A program made the position numbers and the translations under genes. The notes beneath the pieces were generated by a model. The model made no database searches. It saw only the letters and a program-made list of their open reading frames with translations, and was not told the DNA's origin. Below are positions 23,169-35,465 of a stretch of DNA of 64,000 bases, piece by piece (within the stretch, counting starts at the first letter, position 1; the number at the start of each line of letters is the position of its first letter). The stretch comes from Mesodorylaimus sp. YZB2_4 (lineage: Eukaryota > Nematoda > Enoplea > Dorylaimida > Dorylaimidae): the NCBI GenBank assembly GCA_030248295.1, contig JASANH010001160.1:80972-144971 (forward strand). The letters are read 5' to 3'.

Positions 23169-26038
23169 GAATGCAATCTAATTTCATTATAGAAATAAAT
23201 TATTTCATTCAATCATCAGTTCGCTCATTCACGGACTCGCTGCATCAAAGAAAGTCCCACGTGGACTTTCCCTTACGAGTATATTCTCCCAAGTGCTCAC
23301 AGATCAATTTTGCGTACCAGATCCATATGAATGCTAATCACAGCGGGCACTGATGGCAGATCTACGTACAGTGCATACATAAAGCGGGGTCTGAAAAAAC
23401 TGGATGCCTTGCTGACCATCAAATTGCCCGGATTTGAAAACGCTTTGTTAAACGAGAGTGTCATGATCACTATTTGGCACCTACATGTTTATGATGATAG
23501 TGTCCAGTGTTTTTAATGCAGGCTCTCCGATCATGAATAAAAACTCATTTTTGTACGTTATAGCGCGCACCCACTGTGCTCCCGGCCCGTTTGCTTCATG
23601 CACCAAACTCCCGATTCCGCCGAGGGTATGTTACGAGTAGTGACTGGCAAGCTCTCGAACACCTGGCATGTGACTAACTGCTAGTAGCAAGTACCGATGT
23701 TGTAGGAGATGCACCTGCCAAGAATACATCTTGTGCGTAGTTGCCACTGACTGGATAGGTTTGCCCGATGACGGCATCCTGTTAGCTGACGCAATGTACG
23801 ACGTCCACTTAGGAGCTATGGTATAATTTAGTGACTCAATTAAGACATAGCAAGTACTCAACATATAAGGAATCCTTCCTGCCAGTGCGAAGGTGCCAAG
23901 ACGACATCCCTTCAGGTGATCGCCTGACGACGTGTCACGTTGCCGTCCGACGTGACCGCGTGTCGAGAAGAGCAATCTCGAGGCCAACCGCACTAGACGA
24001 GAATTATATTACGGTTCTTCCATACATCACACCGGTCGCCTGCTCTGGCCGTAGCCCTGGCGAGCAAGCTTTACACTAACGCACGCTACACTATATGATA
24101 TCTATGCGGGAGATACGAACTCTACCGTGACAGACGCTCAGCACTTGAGCTTGAATGAGACATCAACAAAAGGCACAGCTGCACTGTTTCATTGGGTGCA
24201 CTAGCGGCTGGAATGACCAAAAATTCCTCGCTTAGCTTGTCAGGTGTGGTCAGGTGTGTCAATCATTTCGTGTAACATGTGCCCCTTCACCCTCGAATGC
24301 GCATAAGCGTTTGGTGATGCGGTAAAACATGAACATGAACATAAACGCACTTATTGTTAATCGCACGTTGGCAACGTGCCCGTATAAGGTTAGATGAGGT
24401 GCATTTAAAATGTGCGCATCTACATTCCCTGATGATGGGTTAGTACTTTTCGCGCACAAAAAGACACAAATTGCTGTCTTTTTGCTCAACAGGCTTCAAG
24501 TAGGAGTTCAGGTGCTTTCAGTCACTGGAGCCGTTGAGCATGTCGGTGAGACTTGAGGTTGTGCGGCAGCTAGGACAGCGAACTGCCTACGTACAGAGGT
24601 ATATCGATTAAACTTGCATGTTAGTTAAATGGAGCAGTTTTAAGGACGGCTATCACTTAATAGCATAAGAGGTATATCGCTGGTCTCCATTGGGAGCGCC
24701 ATTTCGCGCCCGGACATCCTCGTCTTGCCTTCGCCTGATCTGATAAGTGCGCACATTCAGTTCAAAGCCTTATAAGGGCGTGTCGGCAGTGTGCGAAATG
24801 ACCTCGCCTAATCTGCACAAAAATTTCACTTCTGCGGTCGTTTAGCAAGAACGAATAGGAGTTGATAAACTTATTCTTAGGCCGTGCGATCTGATATAGC
24901 CCTGATAAATACCTTGCATGGGAGACAGAAAATTGACTTACGAGGCAATGCAGTTGTGCAATTGACCAAGCAAGAGGGCACTTGCTTGGTGATATGCATG
25001 AAAACTGTCAAAATCAGGTGTCGCTCGCAGACGTATCTTCGTAGGGCATTTGAGGCACGATCTTTGACAGTGCTTGTTTTAAGTAGTTACAGTAGGCGTC
25101 ATCTAAAGAGTAGAACAGTTAATACTGTAGAAATTCAATATTACTTACCAGAAATGTATGCAAGGCGCTTGCGTCAGCCGATGGATTGGATTTGGACAGT
25201 TTTCATCATTCGTGTGCCATTAGATCTGATTAAATTTGTGTGGTTTTCGCTTTTGCCGAAAGACAACTTAAAATTTTTATCGAGCAATAATATTATTATT
25301 TGCTTCTGACGCACGTTACGACCTTTTCAACGACAATCTATGCATTTTAACCTTTTCAGCGAATGACGAATACGAGTAATGGTTATGTCGTATGTGACAG
25401 AAGCTTTATCAGTTTTTGTTGCTTTGCCAAGCCCTGCCTCCGTACCATCTCCTGGCTGGTGCCAGCCCAAAAAGCTATCATTAGCATGTTTAGTTCCTTA
25501 TCACATGTCCACGTTGTACCCGAATCGAGATCGTCCTCATTTCCTGGCCGAACCAAAATGGGCTTGCCTGATGGGCGTGACTAATAATACAGTTTGGTTT
25601 AAAGTCGCACCCTGAATAAGCCTTCTAGAAAAGACGAACTGGTCAAAGTATCTACGCGTTTATTACTTGGTGTTTGCACTCTGACGTCGTGAGTTAAAAC
25701 GGGGTACAAAAATGGGCGACAAAAGTATTGTCGTTTCCGGGATGGGTATGAATGTGGAGGCAGGAGTCCGCCTTGTCATCACACGACAGACACGAAAAGC
25801 CGTGTCATGTCCGTGGCACCGAACGAAGAGAGCCCCTCGTAATTTGTTGTAGCCGCCCATCTTCTCTTGAGCCGAGGACACGATTAGGTTCAGCTACGAA
25901 TACGTTATGGCGTCTGAACCGAAACACCTACGCGAGTCATCTCGATCATTTTAGCGGTGCAGGCGGGGGATATGGAACTCCCATTTGACCGGCGCTTACG
26001 TACGTTGTTCATACCTGCTCCCGCTGGGGACAGGTCAG
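23169..26038. other. Intergenic, no gene supported
   Basis: Contains a SINE family B tail at about 24270-24345 (CGAATGCGCATAAGCG, then ATGAACATGAAC). Otherwise no gene, promoter or repeat that I can name. Confidence 0.4.
24270..24345 (+). repeat. SINE family B tail fragment
   Basis: CACCCTCGAATGCGCATAAG followed by CGTTTGGTGATGCGGTAAAA and ATGAACATGAACAT. It matches the ends at 60310-60375 (+) and 46975-47045 (-). Confidence 0.6.
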
Positions 26039-26047
26039 TATATAAAG
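26039..26047 (+). promoter_or_regulatory. TATA box of the small secreted twin-repeat gene
   Basis: TATATAAAG, 74 nt upstream of the start codon at 26121, leaving room for a leader of about 50 nt. Confidence 0.65.
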
Positions 26048-26120
26048 GCAGTCAGAGCCCCGACTTGACATTCAGGTGATTGGACGGCTGCCCAAAGGTT
26101 CGAGACAAGTACAGGGGAAA

Positions 26121-26501
26121 ATGTCATCAACTTTTGCTTTTATCGCAGTCGTAGTTTTAAATGCTGCCATCAAGGCAACGGCCGTTGAAGAATCGACTCC
26201 AAGCGGCCCCAAGGCCTGCTCTTTTGCTATGACCGAAACCCGTGAGAATCCTGGCCGCTGCGTGCTGTTGGCTGGTGGTAAAACGGCATGCGTGTCGGAA
26301 CAGCCGCCGGTCATGGATCCAACCAGCAGCCAATGTCTAAACGCTCACGATGCCGGGGCTGGACAACGGATCAGTTGCACGATAAAGGAATTGAATTCGA
26401 AACAGATTCCCGGCGTCTGCAAACGTATCGGGCTCGGGTTGATGGTGTGCGAGTCCTTGGACGGAGAAATGATGGACCCGTTCAATATCGGCTGCCAATA
26501 G
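26121..26501 (+). CDS. Small secreted protein with two four-cysteine repeats, unknown family
   Basis: 126 residues, no intron. A hydrophobic N-terminal signal peptide (about 1-20, cleavage near ATA|VEE) is followed by two tandem repeats, each with the exact spacing C-x13-C-x9-C-x14-C. Repeat 1 runs from ACSFAMTETRENPGRC to DPTSSQC and repeat 2 from SCTIKELNSKQIPGVC to DPFNIGC. The repeats also share a PG before the second Cys, an LxxG/GLG turn and an M-D-P near the end. Each repeat could close two disulphides. The protein ends one residue after the last Cys block. The precise TATA box, compact leader and intact spacing favour a real, strongly expressed secreted product. I do not recognise the family and give no function. 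Confidence 0.78.
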   Translation: MSSTFAFIAVVVLNAAIKATAVEESTPSGPKACSFAMTETRENPGRCVLLAGGKTACVSEQPPVMDPTSSQCLNAHDAGAGQRISCTIKELNSKQIPGVCKRIGLGLMVCESLDGEMMDPFNIGCQ

Positions 26502-29500
26502 AGGGAAACGAAAAAGATAGACCAGTGATACGAATCCCATATCCATTTCTTAGATTTCTCTTCCTTCAGCACTACTGGATGTCGTGACCCATACTATATA
26601 TACTGTAGGCTAAGCAAGTCGCAGTCCTCTTTGTCGCGACTACGCGCCTAACTCGCCGTTTCTTTTTAACATGTTGTACTGTATCATGGTGGTGAGACGC
26701 TCCAATATGATCGGTAGTGTTCCGAATTATTTTATCATTGTGTGCACCTTTAGATTGTCATGATATCGTCTTTTCGCACCTTATTTAAAGACAAAATGTG
26801 TTTCTTGATTGGCATCTAGTGTCTTCATTGTTTTGATCGCTGGGACGCGAGCACACGACCACAGTCATGGCTGAATTCCATGCGGACTGGGGAGATGAGC
26901 CTGGATTCCGGGGTCGTGGCCTAGCAGGTAGCTCTCACGCTCTCACGCTCTCACGCCTCTCACGCTGGGTGCGCCTTACAGGGGAGCGTTCGACACTCGC
27001 CTCGGTGCAAGATGATTGTCAACTATGTGTTCCTTAGCCCTCGAGTGCGATTCTTGGTGCTTGGGTTTAAATAAAGTACTATGGCATATGACATGACATG
27101 GATTGAGCTTTTGTCTAGGTCACATAGAGTATATTCGATTGATGGATGTAAGGGCGATCGCTTCACACTTTACGCTGCTTATCACGATAAGAAAACAAAA
27201 ATTTTAACCCACCCCGACAAACGCTGAACGGGCTGTCGAACACCTCAAGTCCTGGTCATTGATCGCATCAGCGCCAATGTTATATTCAAACTTGTCTGGA
27301 GGGAAGGCCAGCGTCTTAATTAATCTTATTCGCGCGTTCACATTGCGGGCCCACGACCTTGAGGTCAGCGGTGATTACCATGAGCACACACAGAATAGGA
27401 CAGTAATGGTGACCCAGCAGTTCAGTCCCATTTGTGCAATCGAGACATATGCTGGCTCGTCAGCACAGACTACGGCATCATTTTAGCCCTGTGACACCCA
27501 ATTAATCTTCATTTCTCAGACATATTAATAATCAAGAGGATCAGCGAGTTTTAATCGCGTCTCACCTGAGCAAGGGCTCTGAAACCTGAACCTATTCCTA
27601 CTCGAACAGCCGTCATTGATCATCCCTTGAGTATGATTAGACTAGTGCACCAGCCAGTCTTTTTTTTTGTTTTTGTCAAGCGGCATACATTTGAGTATGG
27701 AATTTTCAAAAATGAACGCAGCCTGATGCGAAGAAAATGTAGTTTTTGTTTCTAAGGGCATTTTGTTGGCTTGAAGCTCCCTCTGATTGGTCTCTAATCC
27801 CTGCCGGTAAAGTTTATTTGTTCACTTGCTCTCTTCCTATTCAATCAAAGACGTTTTATCCGTGCGCCTGATGATCGAAGGCACCTTGAATCGAGAATAG
27901 AAAAGAGCCAGAGCGAAAACCTGCAAATTAAGAGTACTGTAGGCTCAAAGCTAGACTGTCGGGAAGGACTGTGGGCCATATCGTTACTAAGGCTATATTA
28001 AAAGTGGCAGGATTCTTTCGTGCAATGATTTGATTTTGTCAAGGTAAGATGAATTGGGAAAAATATTTAATGCAGCGCTATCCATATTTTGACTAACCAG
28101 GGAAATTAGATTGCTACTTTGCCATTATTATAAAGCCAGAGACGTCCTTACGGTTGATGGTACGATTTCAATCCTTTAGTGACACTCAACCTGCCCTGAT
28201 TCCCAGGTCGATAGGATTTTTATTTTCGAAAACATCCTATATATAATTTCAGATGGCAGCCCGCGTGAACTTATAAACTCCGTAGACCGTGTAGGGGGTC
28301 GGGGTTTGGTGCTTTAGAACCGCCCATGCTCTGAAATCGTCAGCCTAGCGAATTCGATTCAAACATGCTTCATTCACCAGGGACGTCAACGAGCATTCTA
28401 TATACAGTATGGCACGTCAGGCATGTGGGGATGTCCCATGGTCACGGGGTCATTTTAACTGTTATGAATAGTAGATGGTGCACCGATCTGTAAGAGACCA
28501 AAGAGTCTAGTTCTAACAAAATATGCAGGAATAGGCCCCAAAGACTGCTGGAATAACATTTATTGTAGGATCTGACAATGAGACTCATTGCAGTATGTGA
28601 AGCCTCGACTCGACTAATGACCCAACTCTATTTAGTTCTTGACAAGTGCGCTCAGTAAAAGTGTTCTGAGAACTCATAATGCAACCCACATTCATCAATA
28701 TCTGGCATGGTGCAAGACAGAAATTAGGTACCTACCATGTTATGAATTTGTTGGCTCCTCACAAACAAGCCCAAAGTTGGGGAAAATATGGGATATACGG
28801 GATATAAGCCCTCACTCATATCTAGCTCCCTATTTTCAGCGCCATTTCCCAAGACGTGAAGAAAATTATTTCTGTTGTTTGGATTCAAAGACTTGTTGCT
28901 TGTTGCTCGTTCAGAGGGTAATTTTTACCAAAATTCCCATCCGGAGGACAAGGTAAAATTTCTCTGGAATCTTTGGTTTCCGATGCAGATTGAATTGACT
29001 GGGCCCCCACATTCGCCAAAATAGCACTGAAGCGCGTCGAAGTTTTTTGTCTTCCGCCCCTGGCTTCGTGCCTTGTATAGCTGGTTAGAGTCACTGCCAT
29101 GCTTTGATATCCTAAATTTCCCAAACGATGATATCCTAAATTTCCCAAAAAAATTTCCCCACTGAATAACGAGCGTAAATATGCAAGTTCAAAGACCAGA
29201 AGACAAAACACTTAAAAAATTTCATCAGTAAAAATGGGTTTGAACTTTGTCAAAGAAGGAGTTGCGACTTCATAAGGATTCTAAATTCCAGGGACAATAG
29301 AGTTTAAAAACTTTGATTGAACACGAGCTTATTAGCAACGGATATCAATTTATGACGTCACTGTATTGTGCGTGTTGAGTGGCGAAAATCGAAGTCAACT
29401 TATGGCAAAATCTTGAAATAGCCGGGTACGCAGGTAATTGGTGATATAATTTAAAACTGAACCAATTTGAACCAATTAAGCCAATGAGCAACTGAGAGTC

Positions 29501-29987
29501 TTTCACAGCAGCCTTCATGCCAGGAAACTATATCCAGGGCGACCCTGGCCTCTTGCCACCTGCACTATTGGTAGACGGCGAATCATCATCACTGAAGCCA
29601 CTTCTAGCGGGGCTTCTAAAGCATACAGTATAGGTACCAATCGTGCCTATCGGGTTCACATTTCTCTAGAGGAAGCGACCACATCCAGCGGTCTCTGAGG
29701 AGTTGGATTTACTGAATCCGCTATTACTGTGCCGCCAGGCGAGCTGAGTTTTGTTACGTGACAGTTTCTATGAGCTGGCTCTACCATTTTGCAACCAGCG
29801 CGACAGTCATTTTTATCTTCTGACCAAAATTTGCATTGCCTCTCTTTGCCTCTGCTATCCCCACAAATTATCTTTACATGCACGGCAGGTTTGTATGGTG
29901 TATGTAAAGACTTTCTCTGATCGTGAGGCTGCGTTTCTTCGTTATACAGATCTCATCGTCAGTTCTCTCACCCGCATCACCTTCGCT
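26502..29987. other. Intergenic with one SINE B copy
   Basis: Downstream flank of the secreted gene and upstream flank of the first receptor. Apart from the SINE at 26905-27110 I see AT-rich sequence, short runs (T10 near 27660) and no supportable exon. The frame continuing upstream from 29751 into the receptor may be an untranslated leader. Confidence 0.4.
26905..27110 (+). repeat. SINE family B with an expanded CTCACG run
   Basis: Begins CCGGGGTCGTGGCCTAGCAG. The anticodon-region segment is expanded into four TCTCACGC units (about 26936-26966), then TGGGTGCGC, GTTCGACACTCGCCTCGGTG, CCTCGAGTGCG and the ATGACATGACATGG tail. Same family as 855-1045. Confidence 0.75.
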
Positions 29988-31118
29988 ATGGACAACGCAT
30001 CTAACAGCAGCTCAACTTGCCTCGTGTCACCAGCTTATGCTCAAGCCAATAAAGACGCCTATTTTTTCGTTTTCTTCATCCTGACACCCATTTACTTTGT
30101 CATCGCATTCACCGGCCATGTCTCGTGCTTGATCGGCTTCGTCCGACGAGCCAAGACCGAACCAGCCTACGCCTATCAGATTTACGTAACTGCAGCAAAA
30201 ACATTAGAGATCGTGTGTTTTACAATTTTTGTCGTTTCCTATAAATGGTTTTCGGGGATCGAGAATCCAGGCTCGCTATGGTACGAGAAGAACTACGCGC
30301 TCATGTGGTACGCCGCCCACGCCTCAACCCCCATTTCAAACTCGTGCATCAGCACTTCCCTCTTTCTGGCCGTTGCCATGGCTGCCGACCGACTGTTCGC
30401 CATGTGGAAGCCGTTCATCTACAGGAATCTCAATGCCAGGAGATACCACATCCTAACCGTGTCATTATGCTTTCTCCTGGGCTGGACCACCAGCATCTTC
30501 GACTGGTTTCGTTACAAGCTGGTGTGGACGGGTGACATCTACAAGGCCCAAGTCAACGCAGCTTATGTAGGCGGCCCCTTGAGCATAACGCTGGCCAATA
30601 TTCGGAACGTACTGAGAGCGGGGGCTGTGCTGGCTCTGGTCATCTGCAACGTTGTGCTGATCAGACTTTTCAGTAAACACGCCAAAGTTAGCCCAATGTC
30701 CAGATCACAACCGTCAGGTCTCACGATTAGTGCGGCGAGTTATATTGAGGGAGGAGTGGAAAAGAGACAGGCGAAAAGGAAATCTTCAGAGAGGAATTTA
30801 TTGATTATTGTTGTTGCACAATCGATTTTGACGGCAATCACGATATTTCTGTTCGTAACCTACTATATTCTTTCTTATGCCACTCCTGCATTCATATTCT
30901 GCTCTGGCGTCATGTTCGCTTCTGTCATGGATGGCATGTTGGAAATGTCGGATATGACCATTTTCGCAGTTGTGGTCATAGTCGACAAGAAAATCAGGGT
31001 GGCCATATTAGAAACTGTCTTTTCAAACAGGATGGATTTAGCGAAAAAAATTAAAGGAAAGCCGGTTCAGGATACAGCGGTGCCGAGTAAGAAAATTGCG
31101 TTGCCTCGAGTGAATTAA
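29988..31118 (+). CDS. Seven-helix receptor, rhodopsin-like, lineage-specific
   Basis: 376 residues in one exon. The start is the ATG before DNASNSSST, which gives an extracellular tail with N-glycosylation sites. Seven hydrophobic segments are visible, at about 27-54, 68-92, 107-128, 150-170, 212-232, 280-300 and 312-340. Helix 3 ends MAADRLFAMWKP, where DRL replaces the usual DRY. Helix 7 (MTIFAVVVIVDKK) lacks NPxxY. The third cytoplasmic loop is basic (KRQAKRKSSERN). This looks like one of the many divergent peptide-receptor-like proteins of ecdysozoans; the ligand is unknown. An AATAAA at about 31237 is a plausible polyadenylation signal. Confidence 0.85.
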   Translation: MDNASNSSSTCLVSPAYAQANKDAYFFVFFILTPIYFVIAFTGHVSCLIGFVRRAKTEPAYAYQIYVTAAKTLEIVCFTIFVVSYKWFSGIENPGSLWYEKNYALMWYAAHASTPISNSCISTSLFLAVAMAADRLFAMWKPFIYRNLNARRYHILTVSLCFLLGWTTSIFDWFRYKLVWTGDIYKAQVNAAYVGGPLSITLANIRNVLRAGAVLALVICNVVLIRLFSKHAKVSPMSRSQPSGLTISAASYIEGGVEKRQAKRKSSERNLLIIVVAQSILTAITIFLFVTYYILSYATPAFIFCSGVMFASVMDGMLEMSDMTIFAVVVIVDKKIRVAILETVFSNRMDLAKKIKGKPVQDTAVPSKKIALPRVN

Positions 31119-31236
31119 CTGACGATGAGAGCGACCAAATGCATGTTGGTTTCTTAGGGCTATGCTGAAGCAGTGGGTAGCATTTTGCACCTGTGCATGT
31201 GTTCAACCATTTGTGTGTAAATAGCTTCATGAACTA

Positions 31237-31242
31237 ATAAAT
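31237..31242 (+). terminator. Polyadenylation signal for the first receptor gene
   Basis: AATAAA (in ctaataaatttttataa), about 120 nt after the stop codon of the receptor. Confidence 0.5.
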
Positions 31243-31574
31243 TTTTATAATTCCGTGGAGTTTTCGCCGCTCTAAACGTGGCTGGTAAAGTAGAGATTGG
31301 GGCGACTTTTAGACACGTTGCAGCAATTCCTCAACTTACTCTCACTCGTCAACAGCACAATGTGTAGTGACATTTGTGGCGATAACTTGGCTCGATTCCC
31401 GATTTCGTACATCAGCTCCTCTTTCCTGATCTTCACAAACGCAACCGCGTCTACTGTATGTACAGTTTATGCGAAAATCGAAGGGATGGCGAGAAAGAGA
31501 AGAGACAGGCCGAAATGCATTTCCGTGTATGCGTTTTACAGGATTCAATCTTTTTGTCTACATATAGCTAGCAG

Positions 31575-31930
31575 TCGAACCTTATAAGCAAGGTGTACTA
31601 GCGTTCCCCCTGCGTGTCTCCATTGTGAGCACCCCCACGCTAGGGCATCCTGAGCTGGACATCGACTTCCTCGGACAATGGCGGGTGGGCTTTGAACCCT
31701 GTCGGTGTTCGACAGCCGAGACTGTCTACACGTTTGGCTTCTGTCTCTTCAGTCGGAGCACCTCATGGCAGGCCGTGTTCCTCACCCACTGCATGGCGTG
31801 CAAGGTCAGCGAGGGTTTATGGTTCGCAAACCGACCTCCGTCACTAGGGATTGAACCCTGGACGAGCCAACCGCACGCTACCAAGCAACACGGGTTGACG
31901 AATGCCGAGCCGCTGTACCTGTACCTGTGC
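31575..31930 (-). repeat. SINE family A, minus-strand copy
   Basis: Contains cagtcgaaccttataagc, gtcggtgttcgacagccgag, tgcaaggtcagcgagggttt and the B-box complement agggattgaaccctgg. It ends near the A-box complement gccgagccgctgta. Confidence 0.85.
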
Positions 31931-33842
31931 GAGTTCTAAAAAGTCGTATCGAGCTGACCGTATGAATGTTATCAACGAAAGGCAGTGTCTTTTTTTTCTT
32001 GGATGTCATTTGTTCTCGATATGGTCGGATTTTCTCCCTTGGGTTACAGCCACAGAGGGGATTGAAGCCAAGTACAGTAGTTAGGCTATGACCAGGGTTG
32101 GAAAGGATCAGAGCATCCAGAGCGTCATGGCAGAGGATGGAGTATGCACAGTACATATGTATATTTGTACCTGTACCTTTGTTGTATCTGTACATTTGTG
32201 TACACATGTACAGATATTGAGATGTTGTAGCCAAATAACGAACGAGACACCTCTGCCGGTACGGTATATTGTGACGAAACAAGGATGCCAGACGAGCCCT
32301 ATGACTGCGGGCCGTGTCCATAGGTTAACTGTTGCTACGCTGATCAAAGACCGAAGACAGGTATGTACTGTACATACTGTACCCTGTGCGGGGGTGTCGC
32401 GTTTGCTCGCACTCGAGCGATTGTCATTGTTTTACGGTATTTGATTTTTTGATTTCTATGTTCATAGGTGCTTTCTGCAGAAAGTTTTAGTTGCGCATAC
32501 TTTCCAGACTTCTTTTTTGCATCAAATTCTTGCTGTTTTCTAAATCCAGAAAGCCATGATGACTTGTGGGCGGTCTTTTGAGCCCGCTCGATTTAAGTTC
32601 ACAGCCGGAATGATTGGCCATGCTATCGTTAGATATTTGCAACTTTAATGAAATTCCTCGACTTCTCGCGACTGCAAAATGTACAGCAGAAGAAAAGTTC
32701 TCATTTTCAATTTGTTCTATTGAGCATTTTCTTGTATGCCACATACGGAGGAGGCTTGATGCCGTATCAGTTTTTTCCTCGGACTCCTCTTATCGTTAGT
32801 GGTTGAAAGACCTCTGGGCAATGCATATTTGCTGCTTGTGAAATCGATGGGCATGTACTCAAGTTTCTCAGGGACCACCTTGGCCGAAATTCTGGCATAC
32901 GGAGTTTTGATAAGCCGTGGTTTTCTGTACGCCTCCAACAGACTTCTTAGAAACCAGTAATAAGCACAACATCAATTTCACAATCAGTCCAGTCACATGG
33001 ACATATATTTCCACCGCAGCGTATTCATATTTTAGGCTAGCACATTTTTTAAAAATGCTTCACAATGTAAAAATACCTAAACGACTCGGGCACCCTTGAA
33101 ATTTTCCTGCGAAGAGTTCCCACTCAAGGGCAGCCTTTGAACTATAGAAAGTAAATCCTGGCAGCACCTGTTATTGTCAAAGCTGACCGAAGTCGAGGTG
33201 CCCAATTCTATTCCAACCGATATCACTACTTTTTTCGTGGATTGCCTACTCTCTTTGCGACGCTGTGACAATTTTTCAATGTTATTAAACTAGTAAGATT
33301 TCTGTCATGCACCTGTGCGTGCTAAGCAATCCTGATGATCTCAAACTCGTAAATTCTCGTTTATTTTCATCCTGCCCTATTGTGTCGGCAGAAAAAATGG
33401 AGTACATAATTTTTTTATGATCGCCATTAACACACAAATCCAGTTGCGTTCAAGTCCCGTTATCCTCATTGGCCATGCACAATGTGAAGATGGGCGAAGT
33501 TTCTAAATAGGCCCTTGCTGACAAACACGCATTTAAACTTACAGTTCATGTACGCATTGACTCGCCCACGACAGCCTTTTATGTCGTACTTTGCGAATCG
33601 TTTCTTATCGAGTCGTTCGAGAAACCGGCCACAAGTCCGTGGGCCAACCACCACCTAGTCTGTTTCCTTTTTCAGGACATTTACGACTGGTGCAAGAAAT
33701 TCTTTCTATCTCTCTCTCTCTCCATGTGACTACCCCGCCTAAACGCCTCTGCATAACTCATCCGCATCGTACCGCTTCCATTTTTGTCTCCTGTTTACTG
33801 CGTGAAGACGTATCCACTAGACCTTGTGCACCGCGTACAAAA
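31931..33842. other. Intergenic with a GTAC-rich palindromic patch
   Basis: 32140-32220 and 32358-32390 are dense in TGTAC/GTACA words (for example TGTACACATGTACA and ATGTACTGTACATA). A (CT)n run lies at about 33708-33722, just upstream of the next gene. No exon is supported. Confidence 0.45.
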
Positions 33843-35465
33843 ATGAGATTATTATTATCGATTGTCATTTCTTGCCTGATTTGTTTCTCATCTGCCCAGA
33901 TCAATAATAATACTGAAGAAGAACCGACCCCCTCCTGGGGCTGCTCGATCAATAATGGCTCGATCATAGTTCCAGTCAACACCACAGTCGCCGATGACAC
34001 GTGGTGGTACCTGTGCACTGGCTCGTCGTGGCTAGCTCAAGGGTGTGTGGTCAATGGGCAGAGGTACAATGTGGGCGAAACGTTCTTCGGTTATTTGAAC
34101 GAATTCTACGGACGATGCGAGGCTTTAGGGGGCAAATACATTCGGGCCACTGTCCTGGGCTGTATCGACGTGAATAACAACACAGTGGACCCTGGCCACA
34201 CCTACATCGCCGATCCGTTGTTTTGGGCCAATTGCACTTCCGCCGAACAACAAGTGCACACACCTGATTTGGGAAACGTCACCCTGGACGTGAGTGTCTC
34301 GATCTCGTGCCCATTTTGCCTTGTTTTTTGAAGGTCCAAAATAGTAGACCAAAAACCTGTTGCCTAGAGAAAGGTATAAATGACCAACTGACAGATGCCC
34401 CCAACTCCAGCTGACCGAATGGTGCCGGCAGAAGCTCTGTTACAGACGGGGGGCATAGGGTCAGGGGCGTGCGGTGGCGGGCAAACCTGTTCGGATGTGT
34501 TCCGCCGACCGTTGACTGATAGAGTAGGAAGGTCGTTAACCTTCAGTGCGTAAGCTCCCGTTCACTTGCCGTTCACGATCAGTCTCTGACTCACGGAGAC
34601 ACCTCTGGCGATGAGGGGTGCCCGATAAAGACCTGCAGGCCCCACGTCTCACGTTGTTATAGATTATCGGCCGAAAGATCATTGGCTGCAATGATGGATC
34701 AGATGATGTTATTCCAGACGAAGGTACATTCGTCCAAGTCAGCCACGACGGTCCGCTCTTGGCAGGTATACCCCGCACCATCTACCGGCAACCCGCCACA
34801 ATAGTCTCTTCTCTAGGCATCGGCCTCGTCTGCAAAATCCAAGGCTCATTCCCGCAGGTTCAACCCCAAGTGTGCGTTGTGGCCAACAACAGCGACACAG
34901 ACGAGGCTTATATTGGACTGGCCGATCATTGCTTCGGCAAGTTGCACAAGTTCGTGTTCTACTGCACGATCACTGGAGAAGAGGACGCGGCAAACAGCAC
35001 AGTCGTGTATGGCTGGGAGATCGGATGGAACATTTCCACGGACAGTGTAAGTGACTAAGTGAACCATACGGGCCCATTCGACCTTACGGTTAGTCCTAGC
35101 AGGGCCAGTGGCGGGTAACTCATACCCAACATAATCCTGGCGGACAACCTCTTCGCTATTATAATTCGCCAGTCTTCCCTTTTCGATTTCAGTTTCTTTC
35201 GACTCTAAAATCAGAGGGATTCCGCGACTGTATCGCCAACCCGAGTGAACCACCGCAGCAAGGAAATGTATCCGTGACCACTTTGCCCAGTGGCAGAAGG
35301 AAACGTGACAGCCGAGCCGTGGCAGTGGATAAACTGGAGGATGATGGAGTGATTATACAGTCCAGAGAGAGACGTTCAATCACCTTCAATTCCAACGCCG
35401 AACTACTGGCTCACAGCAAATTTACTTTATTGAATAAAAACGAGGGGATCACTTTGAAAGATTGA
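33843..35465 (+). CDS. MIG-18-like secreted protein with FN1-like modules (paralogue A)
   Basis: A secreted extracellular matrix-type protein. MIG-6/MIG-18-related proteins in nematodes act in basement-membrane-dependent cell migration, but its role here is inferred. Exons are 33843-34289, 34663-35046 and 35193-35465, all in phase 0, 367 residues. The signal peptide is MRLLLSIVISCLICFSSAQ. Next come two FN1-like Cys/Trp modules, typified by DDTWWYLCTGSSWLAQGCVV, YNVGETFFGYLNEFYGRCEA and the later CIDVNN...FWANC. Exon 2 has a separate conserved block (CNDGSD..., DHCFGKLHKFVFYC). The C-terminal exon is hydrophilic with a furin-like cluster (GRRKRD) and RERR, so the tail may be cleaved. It is a close relative in exon order and phase of the gene at 45569-48498. 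Confidence 0.85.

Noticed and set aside
26930-26970. CRISPR-like array from the repeated CTCACG units
   Set aside because: The units are contiguous with no spacers and lie inside a SINE in a eukaryotic genome.
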